A stretch of DNA of 36,356 bases from Candidatus Nealsonbacteria bacterium CG23_combo_of_CG06-09_8_20_14_all_40_13 (GTDB taxonomy: Bacteria > Patescibacteriota > UBA1384 > UBA12157_A > GCA-002773005), in contig PCRM01000034.1 in the NCBI GenBank assembly GCA_002771215.1, positions 1 through 36,356 on the forward strand, given 5' to 3'. The notes below the pieces were generated by a model. That model did no database searches. It was not told where the DNA came from and worked only from the letters and a program-made list of their open reading frames with translations. Below, piece after piece: positions 15,915 through 22,743 of the stretch. The translations under genes and the position numbers were made by a program. Numbering within the stretch: the stretch's first letter is position 1; every line of letters begins with the position of its first letter.

Positions 15915-15967
15915 CTCGGTAGCGATTTAGCAAAGAAAATAGATTTCTCAACCAAGTCGCTACCGAG
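15915..15967 (-). promoter_or_regulatory. Structured mRNA leader of the islet gene
   Basis: Perfect 11-bp stem: CTCGGTAGCGA / TCGCTACCGAG (15967-15957 with 15925-15915), loop 31 nt. GGTAGC recurs three times in the leader. Upstream, ATCCTCCT near 16000 is complementary to most of the ribosome site AGGAG before the ATG, so alternative pairing could control translation. Regulatory role is inferred. Confidence 0.5.
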
Positions 15968-16062
15968 AAAAACATAAAAACGCTACCCACGAAGAGATTA
16001 GGAGGATATTTTAAGGTTCAAACCTGTTTCAAGCGAAAACTATCTTTACTGAAAACTAATTA

Positions 16063-16091
16063 ATTATAGCACAGAAAAGAGGGTTTGTCAA
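16063..16091 (-). promoter_or_regulatory. Perfect consensus promoter of the islet gene
   Basis: Minus strand TTGACA (16091-16086), 17-nt spacer, TATAAT (16068-16063). Confidence 0.9.
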
Positions 16092-16239
16092 TAGTTCGAC
16101 ATCGCTCACTATTGACACTGACCAAAGTCGAAGTGTCAAGTATAAATTGGGTAAATTCAAGAAAAAAAACAGAAATTCCCAAAAATTTCTGCAACAAATG
16201 ATATGAAAAAATTTTCTTTTACTAATTCAAACCGCCAAT

Positions 16240-16290
16240 TGATGCTTCGACTCAACTCAGCATCAATCCTGAGCTTGCCGAATGGATTGA
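16240..16290. repeat. REP-like double hairpin, second copy
   Basis: TGATGC (16240-16245) / GCATCA (16260-16265) and TCAATCC (16263-16269) / GGATTGA (16284-16290). Same layout as 15132-15181; each copy lies just before the tTTAGCGAAGCGC flank of a tRNA-Leu end. Confidence 0.6.
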
Positions 16291-16342
16291 TTTTTTGTAG
16301 TTTTTACTTTTTAACTTTTACTTTTTACTTTAGCGAAGCGCT

Positions 16343-16431
16343 TGGTGCCGGGGGTGGGATTCGAACCCACACGGAGTTTTACCTCCAACGGGTTTTAAGC
16401 CCGTATCGTCTACCAATTCCGACACCCCGGC
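16343..16431 (-). tRNA. tRNA-Leu (UAA)
   Basis: Complete class II tRNA with encoded CCA: acceptor GCCGGGG, anticodon stem ACGGG/CCCGT around loop CTTAAAA (anticodon TAA), long variable arm and GGTTCGAATCC T loop. Its 5' G is the base right after the TGA stop of the DHH phosphoesterase gene. Its 3' end is duplicated at 15185-15244. Confidence 0.95.
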
Positions 16432-17388
16432 TCAAATTACCTGCCATTTACCTTCTTTATAATTTAACCTTCCCTCAACTGTAAATCCAGCTGCCTTTTT
16501 ATGCCCGCCGCCGCCGAAAATCTTGGCAATTTGCGAAATATCAATATTATCATCCTCAGTCCGCAACGAGGCGCGCACTTTGCCATCGGCAGTTTCTGAA
16601 AAAAATATGGCTATTTTAGTATCGGCAATACTGCCGATTAAATTGACAATACCGGCCATATCAATTTCGCAAGCACGGCAATCTTGCAAATCTTTCCGCG
16701 TTATAACTGAAGTGCACAAACCGTATTGTTGATTTTGCCATATTCGAGATAAAGCGATTCCCCACAATTTCAAGGCAGTAACTGATTTATTCACAGATAT
16801 GTTTTTAGCAATCTGCTTTAAATTGGCGCCATACGACAAAAGTTTACCCGCAATATCTAAAACTTTTTCACTCGTATTGGAATGTTTAAATCCGCCAGTA
16901 TCTGTGTATAATCCGGTTAAAAGGCACGTGGCCAAATTTTTATCAAAGTCAATATTTATTTCTTGAAAAAAATCAAACAGTATTTCTGCCGTTGAAGATG
17001 CTTCCTGACAAACAATATTCAAATTGGCAATTTTGTGAAGGTCATTTTTAGGATGATGGTCAATGTTTAAAAGATGTCTTTTATGTTTGGCGTACTGCAA
17101 AAATCTTTGAGGAAAGCCTGTTCTTTTCAAATCGCCGCAGTCTAAAACAATAACCAAATCATAGTCGCCCTGCAAAAAGTCATTTTGAATTTTGCAAGCG
17201 TTGGGTAGGAAAGAAAAAAGTGCGGGAATCTCGTCTTTGCCAACAATATCAGCGTCTTTGCCCATTTTTTTCAAAACAGCATATAAAGCAAGAGATGAAG
17301 CAATAGTGTCACCATCGGGGCTTTTATGGATGACAAGAAGAATTTTTTCGCCAGAGGTAAGATATTTTAGGATTTTGTCTGCGGGCAT
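16432..17388 (-). CDS. DHH/DHHA1 phosphoesterase, NrnA-like (nanoRNase/pAp phosphatase)
   Basis: A 318-residue cytoplasmic phosphoesterase. DHH motifs: HKSPDGDTIASSLAL (I), VIVLDCGDL (II), NIDHHPKND (III, the DHH box) and TGLYTDTGGF (IV); the DHHA1 domain ends with the GGGGHKKAAGF signature. NrnA proteins degrade 2-5 nt RNAs and some hydrolyse pAp; other DHH/DHHA1 proteins cleave cyclic dinucleotides, so substrate is inferred. The length is normal. The gene overlaps the upstream MBL-like gene by 22 bases, and its stop directly abuts tRNA-Leu, so the tRNA may be cut from the same transcript. Confidence 0.92.
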   Translation of the reverse strand: MPADKILKYLTSGEKILLVIHKSPDGDTIASSLALYAVLKKMGKDADIVGKDEIPALFSFLPNACKIQNDFLQGDYDLVIVLDCGDLKRTGFPQRFLQYAKHKRHLLNIDHHPKNDLHKIANLNIVCQEASSTAEILFDFFQEINIDFDKNLATCLLTGLYTDTGGFKHSNTSEKVLDIAGKLLSYGANLKQIAKNISVNKSVTALKLWGIALSRIWQNQQYGLCTSVITRKDLQDCRACEIDMAGIVNLIGSIADTKIAIFFSETADGKVRASLRTEDDNIDISQIAKIFGGGGHKKAAGFTVEGRLNYKEGKWQVI

Positions 17389-17858
17389 AAAGCAATAACC
17401 TTTCTCTCCTCCTCTTGCGGCAAATCGTTTTTGGCAATTTTAAAAACAGCTTCTTTGGGCAAACTAACACCTTCCATCTTACAAAATTCGTCAAGGGCGC
17501 CCAAATCCATTGGAATAACAATTTTGGGGTCAATTTGGTTAATCACCTCAATCGCCAACTTAGGAGATAAAGCTTTGTCTTTGCCAACTGGCACCATTAA
17601 AATATCCACACCGTTAATCTTGTCAACTTCAGAATCTGTTAAGGTGCGCGAGAGTTGCCCCAAATGTGCCACGGTCACTTCTTCTAAATTAAAAATGTAA
17701 ATACCGTCGTTTAAACCATCAATGAAAATGCCGGCAATCTCATATTCGCCCGGGCCAGCAAGCTCAACATCATTGACACGGGTTGGCTCACCCGTGTAAA
17801 CTGTGGCTTTTTTGTCTTTAATTTCGAAATTATCTTTACCTAAGTATTTAATCTGCAT
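17367..17858 (-). CDS. Metallo-beta-lactamase-fold protein, degenerate
   Basis: A 163-residue protein resembling the UlaG-like branch of the MBL fold (MQIKYLGKDNFEIKDKKAT, VELAGPGEYEIAGIFIDGL, VTVAHLGQLSRTL, DILMVPVGK, PKIVIPMDLG). The canonical HxHxDH zinc motif is absent, and only scattered residues such as H in VAHLG remain, so catalytic activity is doubtful. Family members of this size are common in CPR and other bacteria as conserved proteins. The 22-base overlap with the DHH gene implies coordinated expression and possibly a shared role. Confidence 0.75.
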   Translation of the reverse strand: MQIKYLGKDNFEIKDKKATVYTGEPTRVNDVELAGPGEYEIAGIFIDGLNDGIYIFNLEEVTVAHLGQLSRTLTDSEVDKINGVDILMVPVGKDKALSPKLAIEVINQIDPKIVIPMDLGALDEFCKMEGVSLPKEAVFKIAKNDLPQEEERKVIALCPQTKS

Positions 17859-17870
17859 AACTTTAAGCTT

Positions 17871-17879
17871 ATTTTAGCA
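17871..17879 (-). promoter_or_regulatory. Extended -10 before the MBL-like gene
   Basis: Minus strand TGCTAAAAT, about 13 bases before the ATG; no clear -35. Implies a very short leader. Confidence 0.4.
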
Positions 17880-17910
17880 AAAAAAGAAGGCCGGCGCAAG
17901 TGCGCCGGCC
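17880..17910 (-). terminator. Terminator after the PHP gene
   Basis: Perfect 10-bp stem GGCCGGCGCA (17889-17898) / TGCGCCGGCC (17901-17910), two-base loop, then TTCTTTTTTT on the minus strand. Confidence 0.88.
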
Positions 17911-17923
17911 GGAAAAATGAGAA

Positions 17924-18030
17924 TAAACTACTCCGCAGCAAGCTGCGGAGTATCCCCAAAGGGGCGAGTTTGTTTTTAAATAGGCTTCATCCTCGCAGCA
18001 AGCTACAAGGTATTCAGCCTCTTAAAAATA
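17924..18030 (+). repeat. Two-hairpin repeat family, full copy
   Basis: Starts TAAACTACTC, first hairpin CTCCGCAGC/GCTGCGGAG with AA loop, centre AAATAGGCTTCATCC, second region CGCAGCAAGC, then GGTATTCAGCCTCTTAAAAATAA. Same order as 26810-26914. It fills the space between the PHP stop codon and its terminator. Confidence 0.75.
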
Positions 18031-18032
18031 AC

Positions 18033-19661
18033 TCATTTGAAGCCATCGCCGATGTTTTCATAGGTGACTGTTTGAACCAACTCGCCATCAAGCCAAAATT
18101 TAATTCGCCAAGTGCCCGATACCCAGTCAAAATCAAAACCAGATGGTTTGAAGTATATCACTTCCGAAAATTGTTCGTCGTAGGAGTTAATATATTTTGA
18201 ATCATCCGTTGAACAACTCACACTACCGTCAGGACGAATAAAGACGGTTTTCCAAGTGTGAAGCCCGGGAGACAAATTGGCAAAATATAAATAAGCATAA
18301 ACGCAACTTTGCCAATAAAAACGATTAGTGTAATATTTCGGTCTGTCTTTTGGATAACTTTCATCCAGCCATTGATAAGGATCATTTTGCCCAAGAACAA
18401 TATTCACTGATGGTTCATTTGGCGCCCCCTCATTCTCATTCAAGCTTTCCTCCAGCGCTTTCCTCTCTTCCTCTGACATTTCATCAACGTAAATTTGGAT
18501 TGGTGAGGTAATCAGCTGGCCTGGGCTGTAGATGACATAGTTGTAAGCGCCGGGCTTTACTTGATCGGTGAAGGAGTATTCGACCTCACGAGTAACCAAG
18601 GGTATGACTGGAATGGTTCTGCGCGAATCAGGCACTTCAACGCCATCGCGGTACAAAACAATGGTCTTGGAATCATTAATTGGTCGCGGATAGACCAGAC
18701 GGAAATTAAAATCTACCTTTTGGTAGACGGTATTGATGCTTGCCTCATCGGTGCCAATTTGATAGGATAGTCCTTCCAATTGTCCTTCCCAAATTGAGGC
18801 GTAAGTATTTCCGCGAGAAATTGCCCAAGTCAAAAAGCCAGTAGCCAATTTATCTGCGTTAATGAAAGTAAAATAACCATCAGTGTCTACCCCATGACTG
18901 TCGTTGCCGCAGGTTACCCCGACAAGAAGGTTATTTTGGAGAAATTTCATATACAAATCGAGGTCTTTTTGTTCGTCAGAGCTGCCATTGAATGTTTCAA
19001 TAGTAGCGACGGGTGCAAACTCAGGGTAACTCTCGACCAACTCTTCCGGATTAGTCAATATTTTTTCTTTATACTTATCAAAATCAAAAGGCGGATTCCA
19101 CAAGGAAGGATGGGCTAAAACAATCACCGGGATATAATCTTTGGAAAAATCAAAATCCACAGAGGACTCTAAAGCTTTCGCCCGTTTAGCAACTTGATAT
19201 GAAAACATAATCTCATCGTAGCCGGCTTCCGGCAAGTACCAGTATTTACTATTTTCCCCTTGCTCCTTATCCGCAGCCAATACTAAAGCATGACACTTTA
19301 ACGAAGTATCTTTAAGGGGAAATTCGAAACCACCAATCATTAGCGGTGAACCCTTGCCAGAAAGCCAGTAGCAGCGTGAGATATAATCGTCGTAAGGATT
19401 ATTATTGTCATGAAGATGACCTTTGGCCACGCCATGCCAGCCAACCCCTTGCCCAAAACAATCAGCGTGTTCGGTCATAAAAATAAACTTCACATTATGC
19501 TTTTGAGCACCTTGCCAAATCGAATCAAGGTTATAAGTTCCGTCAGAATATTTGGAGTGAAAATGGACGATGCCTTTGAACCACTCCGCCGATGCCGCCT
19601 TTGACAGCACACCCACTAGTACCAATACGCCAAATACAACCAAAACTACTCTTTTCTTCAA
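18033..19661 (-). CDS. Secreted PHP-domain metal-dependent phosphoesterase-like protein
   Basis: A 542-residue protein with a signal peptide (VVLVVFGVLVLVGVLSKAASA, cleavage near residue 26). PHP motifs follow: VHFHSKYSDGT, MTEHAD, GGFEFP, VIVLAHPSLW and GNDSHG, a set of His/Asp residues for a multinuclear metal centre. The roughly 230 C-terminal residues appear to be beta-rich accessory domains. Substrate is unknown; an exported phosphodiesterase or phosphatase is a reasonable inference. The start is TTG 19661, since AGGAGG lies 9 bases upstream. It follows the S1 gene by about 40 bases and is closed by the hairpin at 17880-17910. Confidence 0.8.
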   Translation of the reverse strand: MKKRVVLVVFGVLVLVGVLSKAASAEWFKGIVHFHSKYSDGTYNLDSIWQGAQKHNVKFIFMTEHADCFGQGVGWHGVAKGHLHDNNNPYDDYISRCYWLSGKGSPLMIGGFEFPLKDTSLKCHALVLAADKEQGENSKYWYLPEAGYDEIMFSYQVAKRAKALESSVDFDFSKDYIPVIVLAHPSLWNPPFDFDKYKEKILTNPEELVESYPEFAPVATIETFNGSSDEQKDLDLYMKFLQNNLLVGVTCGNDSHGVDTDGYFTFINADKLATGFLTWAISRGNTYASIWEGQLEGLSYQIGTDEASINTVYQKVDFNFRLVYPRPINDSKTIVLYRDGVEVPDSRRTIPVIPLVTREVEYSFTDQVKPGAYNYVIYSPGQLITSPIQIYVDEMSEEERKALEESLNENEGAPNEPSVNIVLGQNDPYQWLDESYPKDRPKYYTNRFYWQSCVYAYLYFANLSPGLHTWKTVFIRPDGSVSCSTDDSKYINSYDEQFSEVIYFKPSGFDFDWVSGTWRIKFWLDGELVQTVTYENIGDGFK

Positions 19662-19703
19662 TGCTCCCTGCCTCCTTTTTTGATTGGAAAGATTGTTAAT
19701 GAA

Positions 19704-20819
19704 CTACTTTGTTTTCTTCACCTTCTTTTTTATTTTAGTTTTAACCTTCGCCTGGGACAGCGTTATTTTATGACTACTTAAGTCAACTGATTCAATTTGG
19801 AAATCATATTGTTCGTCAAGCTGAAAAATTTCGCTTGGTTCTTTAATGCCATTGCCCATTTTTTCCAAAGGACAAAGAGCGTCTAAGCTTTCATCAATTT
19901 TCACAAACACGCCAAAAGATGTTAATTTGGTTACTTCTCCAGAAACCTTATCGCCAATTTTATATTTGGCCATTTTTTTCGCCCAAGGATCGGGCAAAAG
20001 ACGTTTGATTGACAGAAAAACCCTGCCTTTTTCAACTCCGATAATCATCACTTCAATTTCTTGCCCCACTTTGAACATATTTCTCAAATTAGATACTTTT
20101 TCCCAGGCAATTTCCGAAATATGCACTAAACCTTCAAATTCGCCTAAATTGATAAAAAGGCCAAAATCGGCGATGCCAGAAATAATCCCCTTTATGACAG
20201 TGTTAATTTTTAGTTGTTGGACTTTCTCGCTCTGCGTTTGCAAGGTTGCTTCTTTTTCAGAAAAAATCAATTTATTGGAACGTTTGTTATATGACAAAAT
20301 TTTTACTTGCAAGGTTTGGTTAAGCAATCCAGACAGCCGGCTGATAATTTCACCCTCTGAATGGGCGCCGCGCGGAAAGTGGCTGTAGGCAAGTTGGGAA
20401 ACTGGAGTGAATCCTTCCAATCCGCCGTAATCTACCACTAAGCCCCCGCGGGTAATTTTGGTCACATAAACACTAACCGGCTGACCTTCCTTGAATTTTT
20501 CTTCCAAAGTTCTAAAAACTCGTTCTCTATCTGCCCGGCGCAAAGAAAGCACCACATTGCCCTCATTATTTTCCATTGATAAAACGTAAGCCAAAACTTT
20601 ATCACCCTCTTTCATCTCTGGCACTAAAGTTGAAAATTCTCTCTGCGGAATAACCCCCATGGTCAAACCCGCCACATCCACTAAAATTTTGTTTCTGGAA
20701 ATATCCAAAATTTTTACTTCAATAACATCGCCTCCGCGAAAAGGGATTAAAGAAGGACCCATCTCTTCTACCAGTTGGGCCATGGATGTGTTATCTACTT
20801 GTTTGGTTGTTTTTTTCAT
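19704..20819 (-). CDS. rpsA: Ribosomal protein S1-like protein with four S1 domains
   Basis: A 371-residue RNA-binding protein. Four OB-fold S1 domains start near residues 28 (GDVIEVKILDISRNKILVDV), 113 (GQPVSVYVTKITRGGLVVDY), 206 (NTVIKGIISGIADFGLFINL) and 288 (GDKVSGEVTKLTSFGVFVKI). The third has the strongest signature (EGLVHISEIAW). A lysine-rich tail ends the protein. S1 helps initiation on mRNAs with weak SD sequences, which fits the many leaderless or SD-less core genes here. E. coli S1 has six domains; four is usual for many other phyla. Confidence 0.9.
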   Translation of the reverse strand: MKKTTKQVDNTSMAQLVEEMGPSLIPFRGGDVIEVKILDISRNKILVDVAGLTMGVIPQREFSTLVPEMKEGDKVLAYVLSMENNEGNVVLSLRRADRERVFRTLEEKFKEGQPVSVYVTKITRGGLVVDYGGLEGFTPVSQLAYSHFPRGAHSEGEIISRLSGLLNQTLQVKILSYNKRSNKLIFSEKEATLQTQSEKVQQLKINTVIKGIISGIADFGLFINLGEFEGLVHISEIAWEKVSNLRNMFKVGQEIEVMIIGVEKGRVFLSIKRLLPDPWAKKMAKYKIGDKVSGEVTKLTSFGVFVKIDESLDALCPLEKMGNGIKEPSEIFQLDEQYDFQIESVDLSSHKITLSQAKVKTKIKKKVKKTK

Positions 20820-20834
20820 TTTTTTTCTTAATTT

Positions 20835-21260
20835 TTACTTTTTAGGTAAACTCCTCGACTGCGCTCGGGGCAGGTATTTTTCAAAACGTTGTCTTTGATT
20901 GAAATCTTGTTTTTCTTTTTTAAAGTTAAAAATCAGATATTTCAAAATGAAAATCAGCCAAACGATAAAAACTAAAAACAAAATCTCAAAAAGGAAACGC
21001 ATGGACAAATAGGGAATTGCCTGCCAGTGAAAAAAGGTCAGCGCCAGACCAAATCCGCCTGTCCATAAAAGCAAGCTAAAAATTGAAGATTTTAATTTTT
21101 CAAGGTAAGGTTTTCCTTGGGTTTTTAAAAAAATTGCGACCGTTACGGCTGACAATACCATCGCAGAAAAAATTATAACTGAATACCAAAAAAAAGTAAA
21201 TGTTTGCGGCTGATAATTGAAAATAAAACTGGGCTGAATAAGCTTTTTAAAATCTATCAT
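20835..21260 (-). CDS. Small membrane protein of unknown function
   Basis: A 141-residue protein with three hydrophobic helices (FFWYSVIIFSAMVLSAVTVA, a second at about 65-85, and LFEILFLVFIVWLIFILKYL) and a basic cytoplasmic tail (NFKKEKQDFNQRQRFEKYL). I do not recognise a named family. The last 12 residues (PRAQSRSLPKK) are read from a small palindrome (CCTCGACTGCGCTCGGGG, plus strand near 20852), which may be a repeat insertion that changed the C-terminus. It precedes the S1 gene by 15 bases. Confidence 0.6.
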   Translation of the reverse strand: MIDFKKLIQPSFIFNYQPQTFTFFWYSVIIFSAMVLSAVTVAIFLKTQGKPYLEKLKSSIFSLLLWTGGFGLALTFFHWQAIPYLSMRFLFEILFLVFIVWLIFILKYLIFNFKKEKQDFNQRQRFEKYLPRAQSRSLPKK

Positions 21261-21314
21261 TTTTATCTAATGACTAGTGACTGTTGACTAATTGACCCGG
21301 CGCGAAGCGCCGAA

Positions 21315-21643
21315 GGTGCCTAGGGTCAGAATCGAACTGACGACACCATGATTTTCCAATTAATCGTTTCTTCTCTCAATATAAACTTAGTTTACACCGA
21401 GTAAAACGAGGTGGACTATCTCATCTCCGACGTAACGTCGGAGTTGGGCGCTAATATAAGATTATTGTTGGGACTCACTTATTAGTCTCTACACCTTCTC
21501 TGATACCACAGCCCATCAGAGCTTGGCTCGGGATTGTTCGACATTTTGTCGAAGTTTCCCCGAATTCACCCAATTTTCATCCCCGCCTTGCGACGGGACG
21601 GACCGAAAACCAGTCATGTGCTCTACCACTGAGCTACCTAGGC
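21315..21643 (-). tRNA. tRNA-Phe (GAA) interrupted by a group I intron
   Basis: Exon 1 is 21643-21612 (GCCTAGG acceptor, D arm, anticodon stem CATGA, CT), exon 2 is 21356-21317 (GAAAA, TCATG, GTGTC, T arm GTCAG/CTGAC, acceptor CCTAGGC, A73); CC follows at 21316-21315. Joined, the loop is CTGAAAA with anticodon GAA and the whole closely resembles bacterial tRNA-Phe. The intron lies between U33 and G34. The gene follows the endonuclease ORF stop by three bases. Confidence 0.9.
21357..21611 (-). mobile_element. Group I self-splicing intron (255 nt) in tRNA-Phe
   Basis: P1 forms between exon end GACU and intron GGUC, with the U-G wobble at the 5' splice site, and the intron ends in G. Conserved core-like segments are present: GGTGAATTCGGGGAAAC, AATCCCGAGCC, AGGTGTAGAGACTA and GATAGTCC. 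Two peripheral hairpins are clear: TTCGAC/GTCGAA near 21540 and CTCCGACG/CGTCGGAG near 21430. No ORF is inside the intron. The subgroup was not determined. Confidence 0.9.
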
Positions 21644-21646
21644 ATA

Positions 21647-22327
21647 TTATATTTTTAAAGATAAACCCTTAATCCAACCTTTTAATTTTCTCATCGATTC
21701 TACTTTTTTTATATATATATGTAATGTTCCATATAGTAAAGTGTTATGTTTTCTTTTTTTCTTACTTGATTTACTTATAACAATCTGTGGTCTATAAAAT
21801 TGTTGTTTTTTAGCTTTAAGAATTTTTGCCCAAAATTTTTGCGTTTTTTCTTTTTCAATATTTGGATGTAAATGAATTCGGAATTTGAAAACAGAATTAT
21901 CTATTTTACAAATTTCTATGAAGAACCTCATAATTAACTGAATTATTTTAGGATCTGAATTGCTAAATCTTACAGCACTTTTTTCTTTTTTACCACCTTC
22001 TGCCCAAAATAATCCTAAACCTATCCAAAATAATCTCTCCTTATTTAATTTCGGAATTTCTTTCGCATAACTATTAATTAATTTATTATGTTCAACTTTT
22101 AAAATTTGCGATCTTTTTTTGTTAAAATTCGTAATATTTCTTGCCCAAATAATTTTGGTTTTTAAAATGTTCCGTTTTTTAATAACTCTTGATAAAGGAT
22201 AATTTTTGAACCAAGTTGACAATGTACTCTTCGGAATATTTAAAAGTGTATTTATTTGATTATAACTTTTTCCTTCTTTCCTTAAAAACCAAGCTTGTTT
22301 TCTTTTATTCGAACTGACAATACTCAT
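21647..22327 (-). CDS. Putative LAGLIDADG-like homing endonuclease with N-terminal HTH
   Basis: A 226-residue, strongly basic protein from very AT-rich DNA. Residues 1-45 look like a helix-turn-helix (RKQAWFLRKEGKSYNQIN, IPKSTLSTWF). Around residue 100, FWIGLGLFWAEGGKKEKSAV resembles a LAGLIDADG-type helix followed by the acidic residue, and RFSNSDPKIIQLIMRFF and the later YGTLHIYIKK fit the following strands. One motif copy implies a homodimer. It lies between tRNA-Val and the intron-split tRNA-Phe, in the same direction, ending three bases before the tRNA. The start is ATG 22327; no SD is evident. Endonuclease activity is inferred. Confidence 0.65.
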   Translation of the reverse strand: MSIVSSNKRKQAWFLRKEGKSYNQINTLLNIPKSTLSTWFKNYPLSRVIKKRNILKTKIIWARNITNFNKKRSQILKVEHNKLINSYAKEIPKLNKERLFWIGLGLFWAEGGKKEKSAVRFSNSDPKIIQLIMRFFIEICKIDNSVFKFRIHLHPNIEKEKTQKFWAKILKAKKQQFYRPQIVISKSSKKKRKHNTLLYGTLHIYIKKVESMRKLKGWIKGLSLKI

Positions 22328-22375
22328 CTTGTTTTAATTATCTCATTGGTTCATATTATTGTCAAAGTTCAGTAT

Positions 22376-22449
22376 GGTGGGCGACGTAGGAGTCGAACCT
22401 ACAACCTACTGGATGTAAACCAGTCGCTCTGCCATTGAGCCAGTCGCCC
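22376..22449 (-). tRNA. tRNA-Val (UAC)
   Basis: Acceptor GGGCGAC/GTCGCCC, D arm, anticodon stem ACTGG/CCAGT with loop TTTACAT (anticodon TAC), T arm GTAGG/CCTAC, A73 and CC. About 50 bases upstream of the endonuclease ORF. Confidence 0.93.
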
Positions 22450-22519
22450 TTAACGCCGCTTTATCAATACTTTAACACCTTCAGCTAAATTTTTCAATCC
22501 AAAAGTTTAAAGATAACCC

Positions 22520-22600
22520 ACGATCGTAGCGAAAATTGAATCTAAACTAAAAAAATATCAAATTCCCAGGTTTAAATTTTCACATAAATCGGACGATCGT
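22520..22600. promoter_or_regulatory. Repeated ACGATCGT operator-like sites
   Basis: In the gene-free stretch before tRNA-Val, the palindrome ACGATCGT occurs at 22520-22527 and 22593-22600; the second follows CAGGTTTAAATTTTCA (22567-22582) by 10 bases. The same 16-mer plus palindrome is found at 35744-35775. No ORF supported in 22450-22690. Confidence 0.4.
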
Positions 22601-22647
22601 CTAAATTATAGGAAAATCTTAGTAAAAGTAAAGTTTAGCGATTTCTA

Positions 22648-22684
22648 AGAAACTACCACTGGCTTAGTACTGGTGATAGTTTCT
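22648..22684. terminator. Hairpin next to the RNA terminator
   Basis: A 14-bp stem with one mismatch and two G-U pairs (GAAACTACCACTGG against CTGGTGATAGTTTC), followed on the plus strand by TTTTAAT. No plus-strand gene clearly uses it; it may instead be part of the transcript end region. Confidence 0.35.
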
Positions 22685-22689
22685 TTTAA

Positions 22690-22743
22690 TAAAAAAGCCC
22701 CAAGTGGTGGAGGTGACTTATATGAAGTCTCACCACTTGGGGC
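22690..22743 (-). terminator. Terminator of the candidate large RNA
   Basis: 13-bp perfect stem GCCCCAAGTGGTG (22697-22709) / CACCACTTGGGGC (22731-22743) with an inner GACTT/AAGTC stem; TTTTTT follows on the minus strand. Confidence 0.88.

Noticed and set aside
16203-16484. Plus-strand 93-aa ORF across tRNA-Leu
   Set aside because: It runs antisense through the tRNA and repeats; a typical artefact.
17924-18030. CRISPR-like repeat from the recurring hairpins
   Set aside because: Two unequal hairpins without regular spacers; copies are dispersed, not arrayed.
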